DNA of 64,000 nt, taken from contig NZ_CP097320.1 of NCBI RefSeq assembly GCF_023515995.1, positions 2,604,001 to 2,668,000 on the forward strand. The letters are read 5' to 3'. Below the pieces are notes generated by a model that saw only the letters and a program-made list of their open reading frames with translations, had not been told where the DNA came from and made no database searches. The position numbers and the translations under genes were made by a program. This DNA comes from Candidatus Mycobacterium methanotrophicum. GTDB taxonomy: Bacteria > Actinomycetota > Actinomycetes > Mycobacteriales > Mycobacteriaceae. Positions 26,918 through 36,977 of this stretch are shown here, piece after piece. The stretch's first letter is position 1. Each line of letters begins with the position of its first letter.

Positions 26918-28000
26918 TCAGCGGCCGCCGGTGGCGGCCAGCCACTCGCCGTAGAACAGCGCCACCCCTAGGCCACAGCTGATCGCGGTGAGCAGCCAGA
27001 ACCGGACGATCACCGTGGTTTCGGCCCATCCAACAAGCTCGAAATGGTGGTGGAAGGGCGCCATCCGAAACACGCGGCGACCGGTGGTGCGAAAGGCGAG
27101 GATCTGCATGACGACCGAGGTGATCTCGGCGACGAACAGCGACCCGAGCACCACCGCGAGGAGCTCGGTGCGGCTGGTCACTGAGATCCCGGCGATGATG
27201 CCGCCGAGGGCCAGCGAACCGGTGTCGCCCATGAAAATCTTGGCCGGCGCGGCGTTCCACCACAAAAACCCGATGCAGGCGCCCGCCGTCGCGGCCGCGA
27301 CAATCGCCAGGTCCAGCGGATCGCGCACGTTGTAGCAGCCCGGGCCCGGCGTGACGGCACAGGCGTTGCGGTATTGCCAGAAGGTGATCAGCACGTATGC
27401 GGCGCAAACCATGGCCATCGCGCCGCCGGCCAGCCCGTCGAGCCCGTCGGCGAAATTCACCGCGTTCGACCACGAGTAGACGATGCCCAGGCAGAACAGC
27501 ACGAAAACGACGGGACCCAACGCGACCGTGGCGATTTCACGCACATTGGACAGGTTGGGGCTGCCCGGTGTGAGACCCGCGTAGTTGCGGAACTGCATCA
27601 CCAGCACACCGAACAGCACCGCGGCGGTGATCTGCCCGACGGTCTTGGCCGTCTTGTTCAGTCCAAGGTTGCGCGAGCGCCGGATCTTGATCAGGTCGTC
27701 GACGAACCCGACAGCGCCCAGCGTGGTGGCCAACAACAGCACCAGCAGACCCGACGCCGACGGCCCCTCGCCGCCCACGGCCAGCCCCGCCAAATGGGTG
27801 CCCAGGTAGCCCGCCCAGATACCCGCCAGGATCGCCGCGCCACCCATCGACGGCGTTCCGCGCTTCGTCTGGTGGCTTGGCGGCCCGTCTTCGCGGATTT
27901 CGTGACCGAAGCCCTGCCTGGTGAACAGCCGGATCAGCAACGGCGTCAACAAAATGGACACCGTCACCGCAATGGCGACGGCGATGAGGATGTCGATCAC
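26918..28000 (-). CDS. murX: Phospho-N-acetylmuramoyl-pentapeptide-transferase MurX (MraY)
   Basis: This 360-aa polytopic enzyme makes lipid I from UDP-MurNAc-pentapeptide and decaprenyl phosphate. Family motifs are [44 protein letters not shown] and [12 protein letters not shown], with the catalytic aspartates. The GTG at 28000 makes a GTGA overlap with murF and gives the expected length; an open frame upstream lies over murF and is ignored. Confidence 0.95.
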   Translation of the reverse strand: MIDILIAVAIAVTVSILLTPLLIRLFTRQGFGHEIREDGPPSHQTKRGTPSMGGAAILAGIWAGYLGTHLAGLAVGGEGPSASGLLVLLLATTLGAVGFVDDLIKIRRSRNLGLNKTAKTVGQITAAVLFGVLVMQFRNYAGLTPGSPNLSNVREIATVALGPVVFVLFCLGIVYSWSNAVNFADGLDGLAGGAMAMVCAAYVLITFWQYRNACAVTPGPGCYNVRDPLDLAIVAAATAGACIGFLWWNAAPAKIFMGDTGSLALGGIIAGISVTSRTELLAVVLGSLFVAEITSVVMQILAFRTTGRRVFRMAPFHHHFELVGWAETTVIVRFWLLTAISCGLGVALFYGEWLAATGGR

Positions 28001-29526
28001 CGGGGATCGCCCTGGGCCTGATCGGTTAAGCCGTTCTCGGCGACCAGCGAGTCGGCCAGTGCGCCCAGGCCCGCGGCATTGGAAGCTTTGACCAGCACGA
28101 CTTCCCCGGGCTGCAGTTCGGCCCGCAGCAGGGCGAGGGCGGCGTCGGCGTCGGCGACGAGAGCGGCTTGTCCGGCCCATGAGCCTTCCATGACCGCGCC
28201 ATGGTGCATGGCGCTCATAGACCTCCCCATTCCGACGACAACGAGTCGAGACACATCTAAGCGCACCGCGAGCCGGCCGATGCGGTCATGTTCGGATATT
28301 GCGTGCTCGCCGAGCTCGGCCATCTCGCCGAGCACCGCCCAGCTGCGCCGCCGAGGCGCCCCGGCGGCGCCGCGGGCGATCGAGGCCAGTGCTTGCAACC
28401 CGGCCTGCATCGAATCGGGGTTGGCGTTGTAGGCGTCATCGATGACGGTGACCCCGTCGGCGCGGGTGCTCACCCGCATCCGGTGCTGCGATACCGGGCC
28501 GGCGCCGGCCAGTGCGGTGGCGACCTGCTCGGCGCTGGCGCCGCATTCCAGCGCTACCGCGGCCGCGCACAGCGCATTGCTCACCTGATGATCGCCGTGC
28601 ACGGCCAGCCGTACGTCGACGGCGCTGTCGCCGGAGTGCAACGTGAACTGCGGCCGGGCCAGCTCGTCCAGTGTCACCGGACCGGCCCAGACGTCTGCGG
28701 GACTGTGCCGGCTGACCCGGACCACGCGGGCCGCGGTCACCTCGGCCATCGCCGCCACCGTCGGGTCGTCGACATTGAGAACGACCACCCCGGAGCGTGG
28801 AACAGCCTGGGGCAGTTCGGATTTGGTCCTCGCGATGGCGTCGCGTGAACCGAACTCGCCCAGATGCGCGGTCCCAACGTTGAGCACCACTCCGATGGCC
28901 GGCGGCGCGATCGCCGCCAGCTCGGCGATGTTGCCGGGCCGGCGCGCCGAGAGTTCCAGAATCAAGTAGTCGGTGTCGCCGGTGGCGCGCAGGACGGTCC
29001 ACGGATGGCCAAGCTCGTTGTTGAACGACCCCGGCGGCGCCACCACGTCCCCGAGCGGGGCAAGCACCGCGGCCAGCAGGTCTTTCGTCGACGTCTTGCC
29101 CGACGAGCCGGTGATCCCGATGATCGTCAGCCCCCCGGCTACCCGCTCGGCGGCCACCGCCGCGGCCAATTTGGCCAGCGCGGCCAGCACTGCGGCGCCC
29201 GACCCGTCGACGTCGTGCTCGAGGACACCGGCCGGCCCGGTGCTGCGCTGTGCTGCCTGGGTACTGGGTGCAACCACGATCGCGGGCACCCCGACCGGCC
29301 GGGCGGCCAGCACCGCGACCGCGCCGGCGGCCACCGCCGACGTGGCGTGGTCGTGCCCGTCGGCGCGGGCGCCCGGCAGCGCCAAGAACAACCCGCCGGG
29401 AGTGACTCTGCGCGAGTCGAATTCGACGGTCCCGGTCACGTGCAGCTCCGCTGCGTCAGTTGCCGAGATGTTGGCCAGTTCACCGCCGACGATGTCGGCG
29501 ATCTGTGCGACGGTGAGGTCGATCAC
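27997..29526 (-). CDS. murF: UDP-MurNAc-tripeptide--D-Ala-D-Ala ligase
   Basis: This 509-aa Mur ligase completes the pentapeptide. The ATP loop is [12 protein letters not shown], central motifs are [11 protein letters not shown] and [12 protein letters not shown], and [16 protein letters not shown] is the C-terminal signature. The GTG start overlaps murE (GTGA), and the stop overlaps murX in the same way. Confidence 0.95.
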   Translation of the reverse strand: MIDLTVAQIADIVGGELANISATDAAELHVTGTVEFDSRRVTPGGLFLALPGARADGHDHATSAVAAGAVAVLAARPVGVPAIVVAPSTQAAQRSTGPAGVLEHDVDGSGAAVLAALAKLAAAVAAERVAGGLTIIGITGSSGKTSTKDLLAAVLAPLGDVVAPPGSFNNELGHPWTVLRATGDTDYLILELSARRPGNIAELAAIAPPAIGVVLNVGTAHLGEFGSRDAIARTKSELPQAVPRSGVVVLNVDDPTVAAMAEVTAARVVRVSRHSPADVWAGPVTLDELARPQFTLHSGDSAVDVRLAVHGDHQVSNALCAAAVALECGASAEQVATALAGAGPVSQHRMRVSTRADGVTVIDDAYNANPDSMQAGLQALASIARGAAGAPRRRSWAVLGEMAELGEHAISEHDRIGRLAVRLDVSRLVVVGMGRSMSAMHHGAVMEGSWAGQAALVADADAALALLRAELQPGEVVLVKASNAAGLGALADSLVAENGLTDQAQGDPR

Positions 29527-31067
29527 GTGCGCCGCTTCTCCAGGGCGGCGGCGAGCTCGACCCGGTCGTCGAACGGGTAAGTCTGCCCGCCGCGGGTCTG
29601 GCCGGTTTCATGGCCTTTGCCGGTGATCAGCACCACGTCGCCGGGAGCCGCCCAGGCGACGGCGTGCTCGATCGCCGCGCGCCGGTCACCGATCTCGACC
29701 ACCTGGCCGGCTCTGCCGGCTTCGGCGGCGCCGGCCAGGATCTGCCGCCGGATCGCCGCCGGATCCTCGCTGCGGGGGTTGTCGTCGGTCACGACCACCA
29801 GGTCGGCCAGCTGGGCGGCGATCCGGCCCATCGGCCTGCGTTTACCCGGGTCGCGGTCACCACCGGCGCCGAATACCACGGCCAGCCGGCGGTCCGGCCG
29901 GCGCAGTGATTGCAGCACCGCGCCCAATGCGCCCGGCTTGTGCGCGTAGTCCACCAGAGCGAGGAAGTCCTGCCCGCGATCGATCTCCTCGAGCCGCCCG
30001 GGGACGAGGGTATGCCGCAGCCCGGTTGCGGCCTGCTCGGGGGAAACCCCGAGTGCATCGAGAATGGCCAGTGCGACAAGGCAATTGGCGACGTTGTATT
30101 CGCCCGGCAGCGGGACGGCAACCCGGTGGTGCACGCCGGCGGGGTCGGCCGCGGTGAATTCCTGCGCGCCCGCGTGGGCCGTTATGTCTTCGGCGCGCCA
30201 GTCCGCGGGCCGGCCGTGTGCGCTGACGGTGATCGCGGCGTCGGCGCGATCGGCCATCAGGCGGCCGGCGTCGTCGTCGACGCAGATCACGGCGCGACGG
30301 GCGCGCAGCGGCGACGACGGGTCGAACAACCGCGCCTTGGCCTCGAAGTAGTCCGCCATCGTCGGGTGGAAGTCCAGGTGGTCGCGCGACAGGTTGGTGA
30401 AAGCGCCGACAGCGAAGCGCACACCGTCGACGCGGCCGAGCGTCAGCGCGTGACTGGACACCTCCATCACGACCGTGTCGACGCCGCGCTCGGCCATCGC
30501 CGCCAACTGGGCCTGCAGCGCGGGCGCCTCGGGCGTGGTCAGCGCGCTGGGGACGTCGACGCCGTCGATGCGCAGGCCGACCGTGCCGATCAAGCCCACC
30601 GCCCGCCCGGCCGCCCGCAGACCGGCCTCGAGCAGATACGTCGTGGTTGTCTTGCCCGACGTGCCGGTGACGCCGACGACAGCGAGGCGCTCTGAGGGAC
30701 GGCCGTACACGGTGGCGGCGAGTTCGCCCAGCACGCTGCGCGGGTCTGGATGCACCAGCACCGGCACGGCAGGGAATTGCTGTGTGTGGTTGACGATTTC
30801 GGCGACGCCAGCGGCGTCGGTGAGCACTGCGACTGCGCCGCGTTCGACCGCGTCGCCCAGATAGCGGGCGCCGTGGGTGGACGCACCGGACAGCGCGGCG
30901 AACAGGTCACCCGGCTCTACGTCTTGGGCTCGTAGCGTCACGCCGGTGATGGGCAGATCGGCAACGACGCTGCGCTCGGCCGCGACCGCGCCGACTTGAG
31001 CGGCCAGCGTCGATAGCGGCACGCCCGGGCCAACGCTGGGGCGCAGCGAAGTCGGCACCGATAGCAC
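29523..31067 (-). CDS. murE: UDP-MurNAc-dipeptide--meso-diaminopimelate ligase
   Basis: This 514-aa Mur ligase adds meso-DAP, as shown by the DDNPRSEDP motif (DNPR selects DAP over lysine). The ATP loop is [13 protein letters not shown], and [10 protein letters not shown] and [11 protein letters not shown] follow the family order. The GTG at 31067 lies directly after AGGAAG; a GTG at 31058 has better spacing and would remove three residues. A WXG100-like gene precedes it by 37 bp. Confidence 0.95.
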   Translation of the reverse strand: MLSVPTSLRPSVGPGVPLSTLAAQVGAVAAERSVVADLPITGVTLRAQDVEPGDLFAALSGASTHGARYLGDAVERGAVAVLTDAAGVAEIVNHTQQFPAVPVLVHPDPRSVLGELAATVYGRPSERLAVVGVTGTSGKTTTTYLLEAGLRAAGRAVGLIGTVGLRIDGVDVPSALTTPEAPALQAQLAAMAERGVDTVVMEVSSHALTLGRVDGVRFAVGAFTNLSRDHLDFHPTMADYFEAKARLFDPSSPLRARRAVICVDDDAGRLMADRADAAITVSAHGRPADWRAEDITAHAGAQEFTAADPAGVHHRVAVPLPGEYNVANCLVALAILDALGVSPEQAATGLRHTLVPGRLEEIDRGQDFLALVDYAHKPGALGAVLQSLRRPDRRLAVVFGAGGDRDPGKRRPMGRIAAQLADLVVVTDDNPRSEDPAAIRRQILAGAAEAGRAGQVVEIGDRRAAIEHAVAWAAPGDVVLITGKGHETGQTRGGQTYPFDDRVELAAALEKRRT

Positions 31068-31104
31068 CTTCCTGCGTGATCAGACTGCCTGGTCGGCCAT
31101 GACC

Positions 31105-31404
31105 CTACCGATCCACCAGACTCGCGGCGCTGTCGCGCTCCATCGCCGCGAAGTCGATTCCGTCGTTGTTCAGCTGCAACGCATGATCGCCGACGCTGGT
31201 CAGCAGCCTGCGCGAGGTCTGACGCCAGCTTGCCGTCCTGAGCTGCAGGGCTGCCGCAGAGTCGCCCACCCAACCGGGCTGGGCGGCCGCGATCCGGTTG
31301 TCCGACGACAAGTGGGCACTCGCCAACTCCTCACCGTGCCGGGAAACCTGCGCCGCCGAAGCCGCCAACGCCTCCAGGTCGACTCGAAACCTTCCTTGCG
31401 CCAC
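31105..31404 (-). CDS. WXG100-like (ESAT-6-type) small protein
   Basis: This 99-aa helical protein has a central turn PGWVGDSAAALQ near residue 45, the W-x-G signature of ESX substrates. Helices flank it on both sides (VDLEALAASAAQVSRHGEEL and LRTASWRQTSRRLLTSV). The C-terminal export motif YxxxD/E appears as FAAME, with Phe replacing Tyr. The GTG at 31404 is ten bases after AGGAGAG and gives the classic length. It lies between pbpB and murE, an unusual position, beside a PE/PPE insertion. Confidence 0.65.
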   Translation of the reverse strand: MAQGRFRVDLEALAASAAQVSRHGEELASAHLSSDNRIAAAQPGWVGDSAAALQLRTASWRQTSRRLLTSVGDHALQLNNDGIDFAAMERDSAASLVDR

Positions 31405-31410
31405 CGTCGC

Positions 31411-31561
31411 CACCTCTCCTGCCACACAGCCTGACACTCTCCGATAACAGCAGCTGGCGGCCGGCCGCAAATCACTGTGCGGCTACATGGCCTGCAATGT
31501 GAGCGGCGGCCCGGGATCGGGTGAAAGTGGCACGTTTTCGTGCTGCAGCAGCCAGCCGGCG
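31411..31561 (+). repeat. 151-bp direct repeat, left copy
   Basis: This segment matches 34959-35109 with only a handful of mismatches. It contains the last codons of pbpB (ending LTLQAM and stop, read leftwards), the intergenic DNA and the ribosome binding site of the WXG100-like gene. Together the two copies bracket the PE/PPE block. Confidence 0.85.
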
Positions 31562-31800
31562 GTGCGACTGGGATCGACGCTCATTGCAGGCCATGACGCT
31601 CATTGCAGGCCATATTGAAGCGCACCACTTGCGCCCGACAATCCCTAGTGATATAAAACAGCCGTAAGTGGAGATGGTTGTCATTTCTATCTAGTCACTG
31701 CAGACGGTTCTCCCAGGATGTGATCGGCGCAACGCGAACTGCATCCCGCCCAGCGGCCGGTCTGTTCCAACGAGATTCCAACGAGAAAGGAGCGGGCGCC
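31562..31800. other. PE upstream region with short tandem repeat
   Basis: An 18-bp unit (ACGCTCATTGCAGGCCAT) occurs twice in tandem near 31575-31611. Its reverse complement resembles the pbpB terminus inside the 151-bp repeat. The sequence from about 31650 is A+T-richer and probably holds the PE promoter; GAGAAAGGAG precedes the PE ATG. Confidence 0.45.
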
Positions 31801-32100
31801 ATGTCTTTTGTGACCGCGCAACCGGAGATGCTGGAGGCGGCTGCGGGGCAGTTGGCCGGGGCCGGTTCGGCGGTGTCGGCTCAAAACAAAGCGGCCGCGG
31901 CCCCGACGACCGGAGTGATTCCCGCCGCCGCCGACTCGGTGTCGGCGCTGACCGCGGCCCAGTTCGCCGGCTACGGCCAGCTGTATCAGGCGATCGGCGC
32001 GCAGGCCGAGGAGATTCTGTCCATGTTGGTCACCACCTTGCGGACCAGCGCCGGCTCGTACGCGTTGACCGAAGCCGCCAACGCTGTGGTCGCCCGTTAG
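31801..32100 (+). CDS. PE family protein
   Basis: This 99-aa protein is a lone PE module. It begins MSFVTAQPEMLEAAAGQLAG, with the Pro-Glu pair at residues 8-9, and continues as two antiparallel helices ending EAANAVVAR. The Y-x-x-x-E-type export signal appears as SYALTE. AGGAG lies ten bases upstream. It is 13 bp from the first PPE gene, so the two should form the usual PE-PPE heterodimer, exported by an ESX system. Confidence 0.92.
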   Translation: MSFVTAQPEMLEAAAGQLAGAGSAVSAQNKAAAAPTTGVIPAAADSVSALTAAQFAGYGQLYQAIGAQAEEILSMLVTTLRTSAGSYALTEAANAVVAR

Positions 32101-32113
32101 ATCGGGGGCGGTG

Positions 32114-33406
32114 ATGGCTGGTGTGGCGGCGGGGCTGGATTTCGGGGTGCTGCCCCCGGAGGTCAACTCCGGGCTGATGTATGCCGGCCCGGGTCCGCAG
32201 CCGCTGACGGCGGCCGCGACGGCCTGGGCCGACCTGGCCGGCGAGCTGGATTCGGCCGCCGACGTGTGCGCCGGGGCGCTGTCCGGGCTGGCCAGCGACG
32301 ATTGGCAGGGCCCGGCGGCGGCGTCGATGGCCGCCGCGGCCACCCCCTACACATCGTGGCTGCAGACCACCGCCGGCCACGCCGCCCGAGCTGCCGGTCA
32401 GGCCGCCGCGGCCGTCAACGCCTACGAGAACGCGTTCGCCGCCACGGTGCCGCCGGCGGCGGTGGCCGCCAACCGGGCTCAGCTGGCGTCGCTGACCGCC
32501 ACCAACCTGCTGGGCCAAAACACCGCGGCGATCGCGGCCACCGAAGCCCAATACGGCGAAATGTGGGCCCAAGACGCCGCCGCCATGTACGGCTACGCCG
32601 CCCAATCGGCCGCCGCGACAACCCTCAACCCGCTGACCACCCCCCCGAAGGTGACCACCGAAACCGGGCTGAGCCAGCAAGCCGCGGCGAGCACCCACGC
32701 CGCCGCGGCCGCGCTTTCCACCGCGCCCAGCGCCTTGAACGCACTCGCCACCGGATCCGACTCGTCATCGCTGAGCGCACTTGTCAATTCGTTGGGGCTG
32801 AACATCGTCGGCTCCGGGTCGGGAAACAGCACCACCGGACTGGCCGGATTGATCAATCTGATGTCGGGCAACGTGGCGACTCCGCTCACGAATGCGTTCA
32901 ACTCCAGCTTCATATCCAACGAATTCTTCGCCGGCTATGTCTTGTACCCAGGGTTGTTCATGAACAACATTGGAGATATGACGTCCCTCGGCACGCTCTT
33001 CGGGCGGAGCATAGCCCCGGGACTGGCGGCGGTAGGCTCGACGGCGTCGCAAACCGGCGACATCACCCCGACTCTGGGCGGGCTGGGCACGTTGGTCGGC
33101 CAACATGCCCTCGGCGCCGAGGTCAGCGCCGGTGTCGGCAAAGCTTCCCTGGTCGGGGCGCTGTCGACGCCACGTAGCTGGACCACCGCCGCGCCCGCCG
33201 CAGCGATTCGCCTGGCCGCCGCGGTGTCGAGTTCCCCGACGTCGACGCCTGTTTTCGGCGTCGGGCCGATGGGGTTGCCGGGCATGCCGATGCCGGGCGC
33301 GGGCCGCGGCGGCAGCCCCGCTGCCCCGCATTCCGCCGCTACCCCGCGTTACGGCTTTCGCCTGACCGTGTTGCCTCCCGAGCCGACCGGCAACGCAACC
33401 GTATAG
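32114..33406 (+). CDS. PPE family protein, PPE-SVP-like
   Basis: This 430-aa protein has the PPE module (LDFGVLPPEVNSGLMYAGPG, WQGPAAASM as the W-x-G turn, and a long helical hairpin through about residue 180). It then has a variable region and a C-terminal GALSTPRSWTTAAP that corresponds to the GxxSVPxxW motif of the SVP subgroup. The first about 190 codons are almost identical to those of the next PPE gene. The ATG at 32114 is preceded by an alternative GTG three bases earlier. Confidence 0.92.
   Translation: MAGVAAGLDFGVLPPEVNSGLMYAGPGPQPLTAAATAWADLAGELDSAADVCAGALSGLASDDWQGPAAASMAAAATPYTSWLQTTAGHAARAAGQAAAAVNAYENAFAATVPPAAVAANRAQLASLTATNLLGQNTAAIAATEAQYGEMWAQDAAAMYGYAAQSAAATTLNPLTTPPKVTTETGLSQQAAASTHAAAAALSTAPSALNALATGSDSSSLSALVNSLGLNIVGSGSGNSTTGLAGLINLMSGNVATPLTNAFNSSFISNEFFAGYVLYPGLFMNNIGDMTSLGTLFGRSIAPGLAAVGSTASQTGDITPTLGGLGTLVGQHALGAEVSAGVGKASLVGALSTPRSWTTAAPAAAIRLAAAVSSSPTSTPVFGVGPMGLPGMPMPGAGRGGSPAAPHSAATPRYGFRLTVLPPEPTGNATV
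32130..32715 (+). repeat. Duplicated PPE N-terminal segment, copy 1
   Basis: About 580 bp covering the PPE module is nearly identical to 33525-34110, with scattered substitutions. Divergence begins abruptly after the AAASTHAAAAA segment. This points to tandem duplication or gene conversion limited to the conserved module. Confidence 0.7.
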
Positions 33407-33518
33407 AAAGAGGGGGTTTAGTGAGCGAGCACACACGCCGTCTCGAGCGTCGTCGGCCAGCCTATGCCGGCCACGATAGGCACCCCCTGCTGAGCCGAGC
33501 GCCCCAGGAGATGAGCTG

Positions 33519-34790
33519 ATGACGGCGGGGCTGGATTTCGGCGCATTGCCCCCGGAGGTCAACTCCGGGCTGATGTATGCCGGCCCGGGTCCGCAATCGC
33601 TGACGGCCGCCGCGACGGCCTGGGCCGACCTGGCCGGGCAGCTGGATTCGGCCGCCGACGTGTGCGCCGGGGCGCTGTCCGGGCTGGCCAGCAGCGGCTG
33701 GCAGGGCCCGGCGGCGGCGTCGATGGCCACCGCGGCCACCCCCTACACATCGTGGCTGCAGACCACCGCCGGCCACGCCGCCCGAGCCGCCCGCCAGGCC
33801 GCCGCCGCGGTCAACGCCTACGAGAACGCGTTCACCGCCACCGTGCCGCCGGCGGCGGTGGCCGCCAACCGGGCTCAGCTGGCGTCGCTGACCGCCACCA
33901 ACCTGCTGGGCCAAAACACCGCGGCGATCGCGGCCACCGAAGCCCAATACGGCGAAATGTGGGCCCAAGACGCCGCCGCCATGTACGGCTACGCCGCCCA
34001 GTCCGCCGCCGCGACAACCCTCAACCCGCTGACCACCCCCCCGAGGGTCACCACCGACACCGGGCTGACCCAGCAAGCCGCGGCGAGCACCCACGCCGCC
34101 GCGGCCGCGGCGGGCAACACCCAACAAACCCTGTCGCAATGGCTTTCCGGGCTGAACATCTTCAGCCCCGCTAATGCCACATCCAATTATGGGCTGTCCG
34201 GGTTTCTGAACAACGTGATCAGCGGGCAAAACAACTCGGCGCTATCCGACTTTTTGAACTCCAGTTGGTTGGGCGGTTTCATGTCCAACAACGCGCTCGG
34301 CCCGGAGATGTACATCAGCAACTTCCACTCGTTCGATCCCCTGGCCGTCTTGGGGGCTCAGGACTGGGCGCGAGGGGTAACCGGAGCCGGAGCCGGCGGC
34401 GGCGGGGTGGGGGGGCCCGGTGCAATCGCGAATATGGCCGCCTACGGGCCGATGCCCACCCAATCCGGCGGGCAAGCGATCCTAGCGGGGGCGCGCGCTG
34501 ACATCGGTCGAGCCGACCTGGTCGGGCGCCTGTCGGCGCCACCCAGCTGGACCGCCAACGCCCCGCTGGCGCAGACCGTCAATTCACAGACCGTCCATTC
34601 TCCCGCGACCGCACACGCCGCCGCCCACCTGCCCAGCCCTATCTTCGCCACCGGCATGCCAACCACGGGCATGGCCCGCCTTGCCCCAGCGCGCATGACC
34701 GGTAGAAGCGGAGATAACCAAGCGAGTTCTACCTCTACCCGCGACCTGCCCACCAGATCCCTCGCCGCCCGCTCACCGGCCGGCGGCTAG
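33519..34790 (+). CDS. PPE family protein, PPE-SVP-like
   Basis: This 423-aa protein is a tandem paralogue of the preceding PPE. It starts at ATG 33519, eight bases after AGGAG. The PPE module matches its neighbour through about residue 195, after which the middle is unrelated (SQWLSGLNIFSPANATSNYG). The C-terminal VGRLSAPPSWTANAP keeps the SVP-like motif. No second PE accompanies it, so both PPEs may share the single PE partner. Confidence 0.92.
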   Translation: MTAGLDFGALPPEVNSGLMYAGPGPQSLTAAATAWADLAGQLDSAADVCAGALSGLASSGWQGPAAASMATAATPYTSWLQTTAGHAARAARQAAAAVNAYENAFTATVPPAAVAANRAQLASLTATNLLGQNTAAIAATEAQYGEMWAQDAAAMYGYAAQSAAATTLNPLTTPPRVTTDTGLTQQAAASTHAAAAAAGNTQQTLSQWLSGLNIFSPANATSNYGLSGFLNNVISGQNNSALSDFLNSSWLGGFMSNNALGPEMYISNFHSFDPLAVLGAQDWARGVTGAGAGGGGVGGPGAIANMAAYGPMPTQSGGQAILAGARADIGRADLVGRLSAPPSWTANAPLAQTVNSQTVHSPATAHAAAHLPSPIFATGMPTTGMARLAPARMTGRSGDNQASSTSTRDLPTRSLAARSPAGG

Positions 34791-34958
34791 GCCGCGCACG
34801 AAAACCGTCGCCGTGGTATCTTCTCAACACGAATTGTCCCGCGCCGCAACGGCATCCATCGCTATCTTCCAACGATGTCACCCAGTTATCCGCGGATTCG
34901 GGTCAGATAGTCACTGACCAGGTCACCGTTCAGAAGTAGCCGTTGGTGCGGGTCTTGA
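34791..34958. other. PPE downstream region
   Basis: These 168 bp separate the PPE block from the right-hand 151-bp repeat. I see no gene. On the minus strand a short frame (VKTRTNGYF, then stop) next to the repeat may be the tail of a lost gene. Confidence 0.3.
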
Positions 34959-35109
34959 CACCTCTCCTGCCACACAGCCCGACACTCTCCGATAACAGCA
35001 GCTGGCGGCCGACCGCAAATCACTTTGCGGCTACATGGCCTGCAATGTGAGCGGCGGCCCGGGATCGGGTGAAAGTGGCACGTTTTCGCGCTGCAGCAAC
35101 CAGCCGGCG
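34959..35109 (+). repeat. 151-bp direct repeat, right copy
   Basis: This copy includes the genuine 3' end of pbpB (stop at 35031-35033) and the following 72 bp. It matches 31411-31561. The match breaks at the start codon region of the WXG100-like gene on one side and 77 bases inside pbpB on the other. Confidence 0.85.
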
Positions 35110-36977
35110 ATGTCGTGGAACAACGGGGCCGCTGAGTGGCCCGGCGTGCCGTCCGAGTTGCGCTGCGGGTTGTCCATCATGACCCCGACAACGTAGCGGG
35201 GGTCGTCGGTCGTGGCCATACCGGCGAAGGTGATCCAGTAGACGTTGTCGAAGTAGCATCCACACGCCGGGTTGATCTGCTGCCCCGTACCGGTCTTGCC
35301 GGAAATCTGGTAGCCCTCGACCGCCGCGGCCGGCCCGGTGCCCTGCTGATAGCCCCGCGGATCATGCTGCACGACCGCGCGCAACATGTTGCGCACGGTC
35401 TTCGCGGTCTCCGGCGATACCACCCGAACCCCTTCGGGGTGCGGCTCTTCGGTGCGGCTGCCGTCGGGCGCGATGGTGGCCTTGACGATCCGCGGCGGCA
35501 TCCGCAGCCCGTCGTTGGCGATCGTCTGGTACATGCCCGTCATCTGCAGCAAGGTCATCGAAAGGCCTTGGCCGATAGGCAGGTTGGAGAACGTACTACC
35601 CGACCACTGGTCCAGCGGCGGAACCAGCCCGGCGCTCTCCCCAGGCAGCCCGACGTTTGTGCGCTGACCCAGCCCGAACTTGCGGAGCATGTCGTAGTAG
35701 CGGTCCGGGCCGACGCGCTGCGCCAGCATCAACGTGCCCACGTTCGACGACTTCCCGAACACCCCGGTGGTGGTGTAGGGCGTCACGCCGTGAACCCAGG
35801 CGTCGTGCACCGTGACTCCGCCCATATTGATCGAGCCCGGCACTTGCAGCACCTCGTCGGGATTGCTCAACCCGTACTCGATCAGCGAGGACGCAGTGAC
35901 GACCTTGTTCACCGATCCCGGCTCGAACGGCGAGGTGACCGGAAGGTTGCCCATCTGCTTGTTGCCCTGCCGCCCGATGTCTTGCGACGGGTCGAACGTG
36001 TTGTCGTTTGTCATGGCCAGCACTTCGCCGGTCTTGGCATCCAGCACCACCGCTGAGACATTGAGTGCGCCGGAGAGGTTCTTGGCTTGCTGAACCTGCT
36101 GCTGGACGTAGAACTGAATGTCGTCGTCGAGGGTGAGCTGGACGGTCGAGCCGTTGACCGCCTTGTGCTGGTTGCGGTAGCTGCCGGGAATTACCACGCC
36201 GTCGGAGCCGCGGTCGTAGGTGATCGAGCCGTCGGTGCCGGCCAGCTCGGCGTCCATGGAATCTTCCAGCCCGAGCAAACCGTGTCCGCCCCAGTCGATC
36301 CCGCCGACGATGTTGGCCGCCAGCGATCCGCCGGGATACTGGCGCAAATCTTGGCGCTCGGTGCCGACCTCGGGATATTTGGTCGTGATGGCAGTGGCGA
36401 TCGCGGGGTCGACGGCGCGGGCCAGATAGACGAACGTCTCGTCACTGCGCAGCTTCTTTTCCACGGTGGCCTTGTCCGGCTTGTTGTTCAGCCGCAGCGC
36501 CACCTCCCTGGCGATGTCGGTCAAACGCTGCTGCGGGTCAGGGGCGTTGGCGTTCTTCTGTTTGGCTTCGGCGAGCTGCTTGTGGATCCTGCGCGGCTGG
36601 AAGGTCAACGCCCGCGCCTCGATAGTGAAGGCGAGTTGGTCGTTGCGGCGGTCGATGATGCTGCCGCGCAACGCTTTTTGGACATCGGTCACCTTGAGCT
36701 GTCCGGCGGCCTCCGCGCGCAGCCCCGACGCGCGCGGCACCTGCAAATAGAACAGCTGGGCGGCCGCCAGCGAGAGCGCCAGGAAGATGACCGCGTTGCC
36801 CGCGCGGTGCCGGAACACGAACGACGCGCCGCGGGTGCCGAACTCCACCGCCTGGCGGGTACGACGCTCGCGCGCCGAGTGGGCTGCCGCGGCTTCCTCG
36901 GGTTTCTTGGCAGGTTTGGCAGCGCCCCGCTGCACGGGCCGCGACGATCGGCTGCCCGACCGGTCTGCGCGGCTCAC
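35031..36977 (-). CDS. pbpB: Class B penicillin-binding protein PbpB (FtsI)
   Basis: This 648-aa septal transpeptidase has a cytoplasmic basic N-terminus, one transmembrane anchor at 61-79 (NAVIFLALSLAAAQLFYLQ), a pedestal domain and the transpeptidase domain. Active-site motifs are S355-x-x-K358 (EPGSVNK), S410-S-N412 and K561-T-G. It crosslinks septal peptidoglycan with FtsW and is a beta-lactam target. The GTG start overlaps the FtsL-like gene as GTGA. Confidence 0.95.
   Translation of the reverse strand: MSRADRSGSRSSRPVQRGAAKPAKKPEEAAAAHSARERRTRQAVEFGTRGASFVFRHRAGNAVIFLALSLAAAQLFYLQVPRASGLRAEAAGQLKVTDVQKALRGSIIDRRNDQLAFTIEARALTFQPRRIHKQLAEAKQKNANAPDPQQRLTDIAREVALRLNNKPDKATVEKKLRSDETFVYLARAVDPAIATAITTKYPEVGTERQDLRQYPGGSLAANIVGGIDWGGHGLLGLEDSMDAELAGTDGSITYDRGSDGVVIPGSYRNQHKAVNGSTVQLTLDDDIQFYVQQQVQQAKNLSGALNVSAVVLDAKTGEVLAMTNDNTFDPSQDIGRQGNKQMGNLPVTSPFEPGSVNKVVTASSLIEYGLSNPDEVLQVPGSINMGGVTVHDAWVHGVTPYTTTGVFGKSSNVGTLMLAQRVGPDRYYDMLRKFGLGQRTNVGLPGESAGLVPPLDQWSGSTFSNLPIGQGLSMTLLQMTGMYQTIANDGLRMPPRIVKATIAPDGSRTEEPHPEGVRVVSPETAKTVRNMLRAVVQHDPRGYQQGTGPAAAVEGYQISGKTGTGQQINPACGCYFDNVYWITFAGMATTDDPRYVVGVMMDNPQRNSDGTPGHSAAPLFHDIAGWLLQRENVPLSPDPGPPLTLQAM

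Noticed and set aside
31472..31684. Leftward 70-codon frame in the left 151-bp repeat
   Set aside because: It is an out-of-frame reading of the duplicated pbpB terminus; a similar frame exists in the right copy.
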